DNA of 64,000 nt. It comes from Cyanobacteria bacterium FACHB-502. Its GTDB lineage: Bacteria > Cyanobacteriota > Cyanobacteriia > Elainellales > Elainellaceae. Below the pieces are notes generated by a model. It made no database searches, had not been told where the DNA came from, and saw nothing but the letters and a program-made list of their open reading frames with translations. This document shows, one piece after another, positions 54,704-63,827 of this stretch; the first letter of the stretch is position 1, and each line of letters starts with the position of its first letter. Made by a program: the position numbers and the translations under genes. The DNA lies in NCBI GenBank assembly GCA_014695325.1, contig JACJNZ010000079.1:1-64000 (forward strand), given 5' to 3'.

Positions 54704-54874
54704 TTAATGCCAATCGCTTAAATCAATTGCTTCTTGCAACGCTTCTCCCGTCACTTTTACACCCAGGTAAGCGTGAACGAGCTGATAGAGATCCCAAATA
54801 GCATTGCCCTGAAGCCTGCCTGTCCAGAGCAGATCATCCACTTGATCGATGTAGCGGCGAGCGTTCAATTTCAT
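54704..54874 (-). CDS. Small 56-aa protein, related to the one at 55624
   Basis: It reads MKLNARRYIDQVDDLLWTGR then LQGNAIWDLYQLVHAYLG and LQEAIDLSDWH. The pattern LL-x2-G-x-(L/I)QG-x-AI-x2-L-x2-L is shared with the nearby 58-aa protein. It is predicted helical and soluble. No function is known. Confidence 0.5.
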   Translation of the reverse strand: MKLNARRYIDQVDDLLWTGRLQGNAIWDLYQLVHAYLGVKVTGEALQEAIDLSDWH

Positions 54875-54982
54875 AAAGCCTAAAAAACGATTGCAGTCAG
54901 GACTCCCCTAAACAGAGCAGGATCATAACTCAGTGCAGGTAGTGGGAACAATAAACAGGGTGCCGATACACAATACTCAGCA

Positions 54983-55573
54983 ATGAAGCAAATTAATCTC
55001 CTTGTCAATTTGCTGCCTATCCTGGTGATCGCTGCTATAAGCTGGGCAGTATTCCAGCAATGGCGCAGTTCTCAGCTAGCATCCCGTCCTGATTACGACA
55101 ATCCCAATCCACCACCTCGTATTGGCTTAGCCCCTAAACCGAAGAATAGTAGACAGGCTGAGGTCATCGATGTTCAAAGTGGAGACACGTTAACAGTAAT
55201 GCTCGATGGACGACCAGAGCGCATCCGTCTTTGTGGAATTAATGCCCCTAAAATTGGGCAGATGGGAGGTACAGAAAGCCGAGGCTATCTCCGATCGCTT
55301 ATTGCCGCTGCTCATAACAAAGTCGTGGTTATGATCAACGACACCGATCGCCAAGAGCGTAAGATTGCCGAGGGGTTTGTTGCTGATCCTCAGCCGGATG
55401 CGCCGGAGCAGGAGAAATTCCTGAACTATGAGTTAGTCAGTGCAGGACAGGCTGGTACGCACAAGACTTTTGTACGAAGATGTCCCAATGGTTCCCTCCT
55501 AGTTCAGGGTGAGCAGGAAGCAAAACGGATGGGGCACGGCATGTGGAATCAGACTGGGGTTTCTATCAAGTAG
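54983..55573 (+). CDS. Thermonuclease-family (SNase-like) protein, active site altered
   Basis: A 196-aa protein with one N-terminal membrane helix (LLVNLLPILVIAAISWAVF), a short linker and an SNase OB fold. QSGDTLTV keeps the first Asp and RIRLCGINAPKIGQMGG keeps the Arg, but the usual D-x-P-E is INAPK: Asp to Asn and Glu to Lys. DRQERKIAEGFV replaces the D-x-Y-G-R motif. It is probably a membrane-anchored SNase fold without nuclease activity, perhaps binding nucleic acid. Confidence 0.8.
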   Translation: MKQINLLVNLLPILVIAAISWAVFQQWRSSQLASRPDYDNPNPPPRIGLAPKPKNSRQAEVIDVQSGDTLTVMLDGRPERIRLCGINAPKIGQMGGTESRGYLRSLIAAAHNKVVVMINDTDRQERKIAEGFVADPQPDAPEQEKFLNYELVSAGQAGTHKTFVRRCPNGSLLVQGEQEAKRMGHGMWNQTGVSIK

Positions 55574-55623
55574 GCACGGCACTTTGATCATTCCTACTCA
55601 GACCAAGGCAGCAGATTGTCTAG

Positions 55624-55800
55624 CTACAGATGAAACCGATCGGAGTCATGCTGGTCAATTTCCTTTTGCAAAATGTCAGCCCCGACCCTGCCCAGCTCAA
55701 AGTCCATCAATAGATGATGAAGCCGCATGATTGCCTCTCCCTGAATTGCCCCTATCAATAGCAGATACTCAATTGCTTTGGCAAATTGCTCTACCGTCAT
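55624..55800 (-). CDS. Small 58-aa protein, related to the one at 54704
   Basis: ATG 55800 is chosen; a TTG three codons earlier is possible. It reads EQFAKAIEYLLLIGAIQGEA then IMRLHHLLMDFELG and LQKEIDQHDSDRFHL. It shares spacing and key residues with the 56-aa protein. It is predicted helical. No function is known. Confidence 0.5.
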   Translation of the reverse strand: MTVEQFAKAIEYLLLIGAIQGEAIMRLHHLLMDFELGRVGADILQKEIDQHDSDRFHL

Positions 55801-55839
55801 TGCTTTCAATTGCTGTCTCTATCAGGGCAATTCGCAGTT

Positions 55840-56073
55840 CTATAATTCACAACCAATTCCATCTCGGTCACGGTCGAAACCATGTGGGTCGCCGCCCACG
55901 ACACGGAAGTTGCGATGAGGAATTTCACCACAGTCCAAGTCAGGGGGAGCTGGTGCGATACAGACATCGGGATAGGAGGGATCGCAGTTCGATTGTGCCT
56001 GAATCGGCTGAATGTTCACCGTAAAGAGGACGAAGCTGGCAATCACGAGAGCAAAATATAGTAACCGTTTCAT
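55840..56073 (-). CDS. Secreted Excalibur-like calcium-binding protein
   Basis: 77 aa. A signal peptide (LLYFALVIASFVLFTVNIQP, ending QA-QS) precedes a short mature domain with paired Cys and the Excalibur motif DPHGFDRDRDGIGCE (D-x-D-x-D-G-x-x-C-E). The domain is often fused to thermonucleases, as in the protein at 61406, but here stands alone next to an SNase gene on the other strand. Confidence 0.75.
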   Translation of the reverse strand: MKRLLYFALVIASFVLFTVNIQPIQAQSNCDPSYPDVCIAPAPPDLDCGEIPHRNFRVVGGDPHGFDRDRDGIGCEL

Positions 56074-56422
56074 AGTTCTTGAGAAACCTGAAGCATCTGC
56101 TTTCAGAATGCCCAAATCACTGCACCTAGTTCAGCACCAGCACGTTGTTTTGCTGAAGCAATTCCCTCTTATTCATGAAGAGTAGATGTAGAGCGATCAG
56201 AGCCGCTTTCGTCCTACTCCTGGCAATCGCAGCATTAAATTGGGTGGAGAGGCTGACTATTAAAGTCCTTGTCCAGATATGGAGTTTATCCCTCCTGTAG
56301 GGATAACTACGACTACAGGACTCTCGAATCTCGTCTTCAACTTGTGCCCATTCAATTTCTGCTCAAGATACGTTTTATAACGACGCATCCATTACTGTTC
56401 AACTCGTCAAAGAAACGATCTG
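56074..56422. other. Intergenic, no recognised feature
   Basis: About 350 bp between divergent genes. CTCCTGTAGGGA and TCCCTACAGGAG-like words near 56292-56320 suggest a weak dyad; nothing else is recognised. Confidence 0.35.
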
Positions 56423-56626
56423 ATGAATGAGCAAAACCCTAAAAACCAGATCCTTCAACTGCTCGACAACTTAGGCTGCTCAAGAGAACGTGCAAAATTT
56501 GACAGCCAACTGCTTGCGATCACGGGTCCACATCAATCAACACTCACCGTTTGTTTTCCTGACGGTCGTGTTGTTCAGGGACAAGCAATTGCCTCTCGCG
56601 TAAAAGAAGCAGAAATTGAAGCATGA
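56423..56626 (+). CDS. Unrecognised 67-aa protein
   Basis: A small soluble protein (QNPKNQILQLLDNLGCSRER; CFPDGRVVQGQAIASRVKEA). It overlaps the next gene by ATGA, so the two are co-translated. No family recognised. The pair has toxin-antitoxin-like size and coupling, but no diagnostic motif. Confidence 0.6.
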   Translation: MNEQNPKNQILQLLDNLGCSRERAKFDSQLLAITGPHQSTLTVCFPDGRVVQGQAIASRVKEAEIEA

Positions 56627-56982
56627 CGATACTAGAGCAGGAACATCCTGACCTTCTCGTAGACTGGAGTGCGATCGAGGTTGAAGCACAAGCAGGCGAT
56701 GCTTTGATTAAATTAAGCGTTTATCTCACACCCCACTTGAGAACAGCGAGTGAGAAATCGTACTATCTGCAAAAGTTTGAGAAAGACTCCCACCTCGCTA
56801 CGATCTTCGATCGCTGGAAAGCACAAGGTAGTCCAGATCTTGCAATATGGGGGACAGAATTAGGAAGAAAGCAAAAAGCAACTCTGGTAGAAGCAATACT
56901 CTGGCGAAGATTCAGATCGCGAGTTTTGACAGATAATGCAGGTACTCATTTTCAGGAACTGCTACAAATACTGGTGAACTGA
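56623..56982 (+). CDS. Unrecognised 119-aa protein
   Basis: The second gene of a coupled pair. Acidic N-terminus (EHPDLLVDWSAIEVEAQAGD) and basic C-terminus (WGTELGRKQKATLVEAILWR; RSRVLTDNAG). No membrane segment or known motif. It precedes the NERD helicase gene by about 107 bp. Confidence 0.6.
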   Translation: MTILEQEHPDLLVDWSAIEVEAQAGDALIKLSVYLTPHLRTASEKSYYLQKFEKDSHLATIFDRWKAQGSPDLAIWGTELGRKQKATLVEAILWRRFRSRVLTDNAGTHFQELLQILVN

Positions 56983-57089
56983 TACCTTTGCCTTCATTTG
57001 CCAGGAAACACCAGAAATCTGGGCATTCTAAATAGGAAAAACGCTGTAAAAATCCAACGTCGTTTCCCCTGTGCTGAAAGTCCTAACTT

Positions 57090-58955
57090 ATGGCATTATT
57101 CCTGACTCATTACAGCCAGCAGTTTCAAAAAGCAACACCCGGCGAACGTCGGTTCATGCAGCGATTGCAGCAGAAGCTGGAGGACGATTATCTTGTTTGG
57201 TACGATGCACCGATCGGACGCAAACGGCAGCATCCTGACTTTATCATCCTTCACCCACAGCGCGGGCTAATTGTCCTAGAAGTAAAGGACTGGCGGCTAG
57301 ACACGATTCGCCAAATTAACCCCTCTACCGTCACACTGCTCACGCCCAATGGAGAGAAAGAGGAACGCAATCCTCTTGAACAAGCTCGCGCTTATGCGAT
57401 CGCTATCAAGGAACTGTTAGAGCGCGACAAATTATTGATCCAGGCAGAAGGACGGCATAAAGGCAAATTAGCATTCCCCTATAGTTATGGTGTCGTTTTA
57501 TCAAATATCACTCGCGCCACCTTTGAATCCCAGCCTGCCCTCACTGCTGTAATTGAGCCTAATCTAGTCATCTGCAAAGACGAAATGATGGAGAAGGTAG
57601 ATCCAGGCGATTTCCAGCAGCAGCTTTGGAACTTTTGCAGCTATGAATTTGGTGAACCGTTGACTCCTGAGCAGATCGATCGCGTTCGATGGCATATCTT
57701 TCCTGAGTTGCAGATCAAGCAGCTTTCGTTACTGGAAGCGGATGAACCTGAAATTCCTGACCTAATTAAGATCATGGATTTGCAGCAGGAACAATTGGCG
57801 CGATCGCTGGGGGAAGGACACCGCATCATCCATGGAGTAGCTGGAAGCGGCAAGACATTGATTCTGGTCTATCGCTGTCAGAAGCTTTTGGAGGAGGTTA
57901 CTAAACCCATCCTTATCCTATGCTTCAACGTTCCCCTGGCAGCCAAGCTGCGGCAGATGCTTCATGCGAGAGGAATTGGCGGCGATCGCTTTGCGCTGCC
58001 GCCTTCGGCGGGTCGGGTTATAGTCAGACATTTTCATCGCTGGTGTGCTGATTTGCTGGAGACTTACCGGATCGAGAAACCGAGCTGGAACCAGTTTAGG
58101 GAGAACTATTCTGCTGAACTAGTGAAGCGAGTAAGCCGAGCCGTAGAGGGCGGGCTGATTCTAGCAGGACAGTATGGCGCAGTCTTAATTGACGAAGGAC
58201 ATGATTTTGAACCAGACTGGCTCAAGCTGGTCGTGCAAATGGTTGACCCTCAAACTAAGTCGCTTCTACTGCTCTATGACGATGCCCAAAATCTTTATGG
58301 AAAGAAGCGGCGGAGGGTTAGCTTTAAGAGCATAGGAATTGAGGCGCAGGGGCGAACCACAGTTCTTCAGATCAATTATCGGAATACGGCTGAAGTCCTA
58401 ACAGTAGCTTATGAGTTTGCAAAAGAGTTTTTGAGCCAGGACGAGGCAAGTGATGAAGACGCACCAGTGCTGATCAAGCCTCAAACCGCAGGTCGGGCTG
58501 GAGTAATGCCTGAACTGGTTCGCCTTTCCAGCTTTAAAGCTGAAGCTCACTATCTGGTTGAGCAAGCGCAGAAGCTACAGAAGCAGGGCATTACCTGGAA
58601 TCAGATGGCAATCCTTTATCGCTCAAAATTTATGGGCGAGCAGATTCACTGTCAGTTTGAGCAAGCCCAGATTCCGATTGAATGGATTAATCAAAACTCT
58701 GATAGCCGCAACTTTAATGCAGATGCTTTGAGTGTGAAGTTGATGACCATGCACTCTGGAAAAGGGTTAGAGTTTCCAGTCATATTTTTACCAGGACTTG
58801 GCTTTTTACCCCATCCTCAAGGGACACCAGCAGAGGAAGCACGACTTTTATATGTCGCCATGACCAGGGCGATCGACAGGCTAATCATGACCTGCGATCG
58901 ACGCTCAGACTTTGCAGCTAAGGTTGCAGCCGCATTGAAACGGGTTGGAGCGTAA
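57090..58955 (+). CDS. NERD-domain superfamily 1 DNA helicase
   Basis: A 621-aa protein. The N-terminal NERD nuclease-related domain (residues about 15-130) shows HPDFIILHPQRGLIVLEVKDW, the D...E-x-K nuclease core. The helicase part has Walker A HGVAGSGKT (near 248), Walker B AVLIDEGHDF (near 366), motif III-like LLLLYDDAQNLYG, motif V KLMTMHSGKGLEFPVIFLPG and motif VI LLYVAMTRA. It resembles UvrD/Rep-type enzymes. A role in repair or phage defence is plausible but not shown. Confidence 0.9.
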   Translation: MALFLTHYSQQFQKATPGERRFMQRLQQKLEDDYLVWYDAPIGRKRQHPDFIILHPQRGLIVLEVKDWRLDTIRQINPSTVTLLTPNGEKEERNPLEQARAYAIAIKELLERDKLLIQAEGRHKGKLAFPYSYGVVLSNITRATFESQPALTAVIEPNLVICKDEMMEKVDPGDFQQQLWNFCSYEFGEPLTPEQIDRVRWHIFPELQIKQLSLLEADEPEIPDLIKIMDLQQEQLARSLGEGHRIIHGVAGSGKTLILVYRCQKLLEEVTKPILILCFNVPLAAKLRQMLHARGIGGDRFALPPSAGRVIVRHFHRWCADLLETYRIEKPSWNQFRENYSAELVKRVSRAVEGGLILAGQYGAVLIDEGHDFEPDWLKLVVQMVDPQTKSLLLLYDDAQNLYGKKRRRVSFKSIGIEAQGRTTVLQINYRNTAEVLTVAYEFAKEFLSQDEASDEDAPVLIKPQTAGRAGVMPELVRLSSFKAEAHYLVEQAQKLQKQGITWNQMAILYRSKFMGEQIHCQFEQAQIPIEWINQNSDSRNFNADALSVKLMTMHSGKGLEFPVIFLPGLGFLPHPQGTPAEEARLLYVAMTRAIDRLIMTCDRRSDFAAKVAAALKRVGA

Positions 58956-59069
58956 GGCGAGTGCTGTTCTATCCTAGAGCAGTTCGATACAACCTCGGTA
59001 AGTCTTTATGAATACTCTCACAACTAAGCACAATGTGCTGTAGCCGGGACTTGCACAACGGATTTTATG

Positions 59070-60026
59070 TCAGGAATGTGGCATTGTGTCCCGCGCCTGA
59101 AGCAATTGTGCGATTGGCGTCAGGTGAGGCAGGCGATAGTGATGATAGTGCATGGGACGCAGCCATGCTTTATTCCAATAGCCAGATCGTACTGGCTCTG
59201 GTGGCGGCAGGAAGGCTTGCAGATGAGCTGGTTCTTTCAGTGCCAACACCGATTGCCCATTGAGCGTGATTATCTCAGTATAAAGCTCCTGCTTCTGGCG
59301 ATCGAATTCCTTCAAGACCTGATTATCTAACTCCACAAGCTCATAAACCCAATTCTCCTGACGGAAGACCAGAATTTGCAAAGGTCGTGTCTCCAGGTCA
59401 ATCTCTGGCTCATTCAATCCTAACGTCGTTTCATACACGCCCCAACAATCCGCTAGATATTTTCCCTTGTTCGTCATTGATTTCATTGCTGACTTGTAGA
59501 GCACTTTATCGTAGTCATTGGCATTGACTGCAACGACAATACAAATGAATTCTTTCAGTTCCTCGTTTTCATCCTCATCGAGTTCCCGGTAGTATCCTAT
59601 CACCAGCGATCTTGCATGACCCTCAAATAGAGAATTGGGCTTGTTGATCACCTTCAGCAGTCGGGCAAGCTCCTGATGGGGCTGGGGTGGTTTTCTGGCA
59701 TAGGTCTTTACCCTGCTATAGTTTAGCAACGGCTTGAACTGGTCGATATAGTGCTTTTCCTGAGCATCTAACTCGCCCAGCGAACAGGGACGGTAATAGA
59801 TCTGGTAATTCCGCTTTTTATTCTGGCGACTCAGTTGCCCGTAGCGGTGGTGAGATCGTCCGCCCCATCGATTCTTCAGATTGCTTGCCTTACCTACATA
59901 CCAGACTTCTCCAGCCACATCAATTACCGCATAAATTCCCGGCACATCCGGCAGGTTTGTCCTGTTCGTAAGCGGCAGGTTTGCCCACTGCTGCCATTCA
60001 GATTGGGGCTGGAAGGGTGGAGTCAT
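59070..60026 (-). CDS. GIY-YIG domain protein
   Basis: A 318-aa protein. Residues about 28-105 form a GIY-YIG nuclease fold: PGIYAVIDVAGEVWYVGKAS, with the Arg in NLKNRWGG and a later Glu (GELDAQEKHYIDQF, near residue 90). The remaining ~200 residues are unrecognised. It is convergent with the helicase gene. Confidence 0.82.
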   Translation of the reverse strand: MTPPFQPQSEWQQWANLPLTNRTNLPDVPGIYAVIDVAGEVWYVGKASNLKNRWGGRSHHRYGQLSRQNKKRNYQIYYRPCSLGELDAQEKHYIDQFKPLLNYSRVKTYARKPPQPHQELARLLKVINKPNSLFEGHARSLVIGYYRELDEDENEELKEFICIVVAVNANDYDKVLYKSAMKSMTNKGKYLADCWGVYETTLGLNEPEIDLETRPLQILVFRQENWVYELVELDNQVLKEFDRQKQELYTEIITLNGQSVLALKEPAHLQAFLPPPEPVRSGYWNKAWLRPMHYHHYRLPHLTPIAQLLQARDTMPHS

Positions 60027-60063
60027 GATCTGGTCATTAGAATATCAGGGCAAGCGATCGCAG

Positions 60064-60429
60064 CTACTCTTCCACCCACCAGCGGTACACTACATCAGTC
60101 TGCGTCCCCTGCCCAACACTGACTGCCAGGGTTTGCCCCTGATCGCCATAAAACTCAAACCGACACAAGCTCATGCCTGTCCCGGCACAATTCACAATCT
60201 CCGTATAGCCCAGTCCTAGAAAATGATCGACTTTAGATGACATTCCAAAGCGATTCGGCTCTTGAGTGTTGTAGCTGGGACTCCACCCTGCATTCAGGAT
60301 AAGCTGTCTTGCCTGAGCATAAGGCATTCCCTGCTGTAGATTTGGAACAGACTGAGCCTGAGCGGGCATTGTCCCCAGGAAAGGAACTGTGAATAGAGCA
60401 GTGACGATCGGAAGAATCAAAATTCGCAT
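60064..60429 (-). CDS. Secreted 121-aa protein
   Basis: A signal peptide (ILPIVTALFTVPFLGTMPAQA) and a ~95-residue mature part with two Cys (EIVNCAGTGMSLCRFEFYGD). PEASTA-like start (QGMPYAQARQLILNAGWSP) is reminiscent of small periplasmic binding domains. No function can be assigned. Confidence 0.65.
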   Translation of the reverse strand: MRILILPIVTALFTVPFLGTMPAQAQSVPNLQQGMPYAQARQLILNAGWSPSYNTQEPNRFGMSSKVDHFLGLGYTEIVNCAGTGMSLCRFEFYGDQGQTLAVSVGQGTQTDVVYRWWVEE

Positions 60430-60678
60430 AAATTGCTCTCAGACCTAAAAGCAAAAATAAAAGTGCCTTCCAGCCCAAAACTTAACTCAGCAAGGGGTCG
60501 TCCAAACGATCCGGACGAGGCACTGATTCTTGCAGAATGCCCAGGTGAGGTAACAGGATAACGGCAAACGGGGTCTAACTTGCAGCTTTGGCAGTCAGAA
60601 AAACTCTTCTGTAAGCTTGAAATAGATTCCACACAAGCTCCCCTTTGCGATCACACCTGATCAAAGGGGTTTTGTAAT

Positions 60679-61272
60679 TCACTCATCAACAGACATTAAG
60701 CCCAATCGGTAGACCTGCTGAACTCGTACCGTCGGACAACACCTTGGATCATTTTCGCCGTGTACAATCACATCGACTAAAATCTTTCTATCCTGAATTC
60801 GAACAGATTGCACCTGTACACGGTCGCCCAGCGTAATGGGCACAGTGGGTATAACTCGCTCTCCCCGCTGAAGTCCTACGACTAAGTGAGTATAGACACC
60901 TGAAGAACCCCCGGTATTGGTGGTCAGGAGTGTCACAATATCTGATATTCCATCTCCATCTAGATCTCCTGTCGCGACCCGTCCGGGGCGGTTATCTAGC
61001 CCTACATAACGCTGATTGGTGCGGTCAACAAATTCACCGTTTCGCAGTGTCGCCCTTCCACCTGGGGCAAAGATGTAGGAGGCGTTCATCATTTGCCGTA
61101 TTTGATTGCACCAATCTGCTTTTTGAGACGTGAACTGTTCACGAGTTGTGCAGTCATACCAGTTTGAACTCGGATTTGTTTGGGCACGAAGCGGTAGGCT
61201 TGCTGAAGCAAGCGTCATGCTGAAAGCAATTGTGCTACCAAAGAGCATTTTCAGAGTTTTTATCGCTCTCAT
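60679..61272 (-). CDS. Secreted protein with FG-GAP-like calcium motif
   Basis: 197 aa. Signal peptide (MLFGSTIAFSMTLASASLPL). A single FG-GAP-type loop RVATGDLDGDGISDIVTLLT (D-x-D-x-D-G-x-x-D) can bind calcium. Cys pairs occur near the start (DCTTREQF; WCNQ) and end (DPRCCPTVR). It is probably periplasmic with unknown role. Confidence 0.7.
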   Translation of the reverse strand: MRAIKTLKMLFGSTIAFSMTLASASLPLRAQTNPSSNWYDCTTREQFTSQKADWCNQIRQMMNASYIFAPGGRATLRNGEFVDRTNQRYVGLDNRPGRVATGDLDGDGISDIVTLLTTNTGGSSGVYTHLVVGLQRGERVIPTVPITLGDRVQVQSVRIQDRKILVDVIVHGENDPRCCPTVRVQQVYRLGLMSVDE

Positions 61273-61405
61273 GTTCTGCTGTGAAAGAAGCGTGCTTAAT
61301 TCTCGGAGCCTAGAAATTCTGGTGCAGTTTTAGTCGTGCGTTGCCCTGGAGCTTGCCTGTCTAGAATAGCCGATCACTTAGCGAATACAGCGGCTCAGGG
61401 TCATG

Positions 61406-62149
61406 CTAGCGTCCCTCACACACACGCCCGTCTCCGTCTCGATCCAACCGGAACGGATCACCGGGAAACAGATTAAAGACTCTTTGTGCTTCAGCCTGAG
61501 ATGCGAAATCGCTACAGTCGCAGTCAGAATTCGTGCAGGCAGGCAGGTTCGCGGCAGGCTGCGCCGGAGTGAATTGTACAGGAGGATGGGAAGAAGTAGA
61601 TTGCACAGGACGGGAAGGAGCAGATTGCACCGGAGGAGCACTAGAGGAAGTCGGTCTTTGTCCCTGTCGCCAGTCCCACGGCATCACCGGATCGCGCTGT
61701 GCCCAGAAACCTCGTCGCGCTGCTCTTGCTGCCGCTTCTCCCTGAAGGTACTGGTCTTGAGTGGCAGCACAACCGCTCAAATACTGGCGGTACACCACAG
61801 CCATCCCTTCTTGAACCATCTGAAGATTCACAGATCTTCCATTTCGATAAAGTTCAGCGACCACCCTGCCGTAGCGATCTGTGTCAACTGAACGAACCTG
61901 AACCACCTGTCCCGGCGGTAAGAGTTGCCGCAATCGGTTAGCCGCTTCAGTTCCTCCAGGCTGCTGAGCTTCCGGGGAATCGATACAAATCATGCGAACT
62001 GTAATAGCTCTCCCTGCCTGATTGATCCGCAGTGTGTCACCGTCTCCGGTTGAAACGATCGTTGCAGTGGGAAGAGACTGGGCAGTTGTTCCAGGCACAA
62101 AGGCAGCAAGGAGCAGGAGCAAAACCCAGGACGATAGGGCAAATTTCAT
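61406..62149 (-). CDS. Secreted thermonuclease with Excalibur domain
   Basis: 247 aa. Signal peptide (SWVLLLLLAAFVPGTTAQS). The SNase domain is complete: STGDGDTLRI, VRMICIDSPEAQQPGG (Arg, Asp, Glu) and DTDRYGRVVAELY (catalytic Arg). A Ser/Pro/Gln-rich linker (about residues 160-205) joins a C-terminal Excalibur domain (DPFRLDRDGDGRVCEG). It should be an active calcium-dependent extracellular nuclease. Confidence 0.9.
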   Translation of the reverse strand: MKFALSSWVLLLLLAAFVPGTTAQSLPTATIVSTGDGDTLRINQAGRAITVRMICIDSPEAQQPGGTEAANRLRQLLPPGQVVQVRSVDTDRYGRVVAELYRNGRSVNLQMVQEGMAVVYRQYLSGCAATQDQYLQGEAAARAARRGFWAQRDPVMPWDWRQGQRPTSSSAPPVQSAPSRPVQSTSSHPPVQFTPAQPAANLPACTNSDCDCSDFASQAEAQRVFNLFPGDPFRLDRDGDGRVCEGR

Positions 62150-62428
62150 ACCTTTTGATTAACGATTCCTTATTAGGATTCCCCGTTGGGGGGAAATGAG
62201 TGACGGTTGCGGCAATATCTTATTCGCTGAGGAGAGAGCCATTTCAGGGAATGCACCACAAAGTTTGTCATTATCATGAGAAAGCGATCGCCAGGGCAAT
62301 TCAATTGGAGCGATCGCCGATGTGCTGCCGCTGGAGGCAGGTTTGTTTAGGGCAGAAATCCGTGTGGGTAGTCAGGATGATTCAATCGTTCAATGGTTCG
62401 GAGGGCTTTTTTGTCCCTTCTCTAAGAC

Positions 62429-62893
62429 CTAATCAACGAGCCACTGTCCCAGCAAATACCCCACAAACACAAAATACAACCCCGCAAATAGGACAAGTCC
62501 CAGCCCTACATACGTTACAAGCATCACAATCAATACCGTCCACCGGACGACTCTTGTCCCTTGCTGCTGTTGTCCAGCAATATCAACTGTATTGAAGGGC
62601 AGGCTCAACTGCCACAGTAATACAACAAGATTGGTTGTCAAGAGTCCTGCTAACCCCGTTGCTCCCCAGATCCAGTAGATCTCTGGCACTTGTCGCAGCC
62701 CTGGAATCAGTGACCCAGCATTAGCACTATTGGGTTGAAAGGCGGGGTCTCGGAGCGGGGAAACTTGATAAACAAATATGCCGCTAGCAAGGGTGAGCAG
62801 CAGCAACAAGCCCAGGCTGATCCAGGTATAAAAGGCTGGATGGCGGAGCGGTTGGTTGACTGGAGGGCTTGACTGCCTGCGGTTTCGAGTCAT
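62429..62893 (-). CDS. Small integral membrane protein
   Basis: 154 aa with three hydrophobic segments (FYTWISLGLLLLLTLASGIF; ATGLAGLLTTNLVVLLW; TVLIVMLVTYVGLGLVLFAG) and a short periplasmic loop with RQVPEIYWIWG. Family not recognised. Confidence 0.65.
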   Translation of the reverse strand: MTRNRRQSSPPVNQPLRHPAFYTWISLGLLLLLTLASGIFVYQVSPLRDPAFQPNSANAGSLIPGLRQVPEIYWIWGATGLAGLLTTNLVVLLWQLSLPFNTVDIAGQQQQGTRVVRWTVLIVMLVTYVGLGLVLFAGLYFVFVGYLLGQWLVD

Positions 62894-63167
62894 CTTGGCG
62901 GGGGTAGAATCGGGTTTGTTCAGGAGGGCTGAAGGAACTGCTTGCGATCAAGGCTGACGCAACGGGAAGAAGTAAAGTGCCCAACCCGTTGCTCGTTTCG
63001 ATGCTCTGCTTTCAGGGTAGCGATTCAACCATCCACCCCAGGACAGCAGGATACTCTCACGCAGTTCCGTGAAGCGGATGATGTTTCCCAGAGACAATAG
63101 AAAAGCGATCGCATTCCTATACAGGACTACGATGAGGAACGCTTTGGATCTGTGCCTGGGAATGAGT

Positions 63168-63827
63168 TTAATCCCGGTCTTCAGTCTGGGAAGTGTCGTT
63201 ATGGATGTCGGACTGCGGGTTTGTATCCCCAGTAGTGGGCTGCTTACTGAGGACGATGCCGTAGAAATCAGTAAAATGATATGTCTCAGCAGGATTGTTT
63301 GTCCCCAGGTTGAACTTCACCGTAGAGCCTGCATCAACCATAGTGTACGGCTGATATTGTTCGTCTTGATTTTCACTCAGCGTTCCTGTTTCACCGAAAC
63401 AGCCAATATATTCGTGATTTAACTCCTTCCAGGTTTTTGTTTGGGGATTGAGCTGGATTGTAATTTCTCCAGTTTGATACGCGACGGCAGATCCTTCACC
63501 GCACTCTGTACTCAGGTTCAGAATGACTTGATCGTTGGGCAATAAAGTGGCACTTCCGCGAAAGTTAACGTGTGCCTCATACGACCCGTCATTTTTAATT
63601 CCCAGTCCTTTCAAGTAAGCGGTTCCAGAATAAGTTTCAGGAGCACTTGGATTGGCAGCAGGGCTAACAGGCAAAGCCTGAGATGGAGCGGGACTGGGAC
63701 TGGCAGACGAGGCTTGAGGCGTGGAGGATAAATCTACTGGGGGAGAAGCAGGTGTTTGAGATGCAGTTGAGGTAGTAGGGCTACAGGCAGACAGAACAAG
63801 CAGGAGCGCGGGCAAAAGTCGTTTCAT
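63168..63827 (-). CDS. Lipoprotein of unknown function
   Basis: About 219 aa from ATG 63827. Signal with lipobox (LLPALLLVLSAC), a Ser/Pro/Ala-rich linker of about 55 residues, then a beta-rich domain (EAHVNFRGSATLLPNDQVIL; VKFNLGTNNPAETYHFTDFY) and a Thr/Asp-rich tail. The function is not recognised. Confidence 0.7.
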   Translation of the reverse strand: MKRLLPALLLVLSACSPTTSTASQTPASPPVDLSSTPQASSASPSPAPSQALPVSPAANPSAPETYSGTAYLKGLGIKNDGSYEAHVNFRGSATLLPNDQVILNLSTECGEGSAVAYQTGEITIQLNPQTKTWKELNHEYIGCFGETGTLSENQDEQYQPYTMVDAGSTVKFNLGTNNPAETYHFTDFYGIVLSKQPTTGDTNPQSDIHNDTSQTEDRD

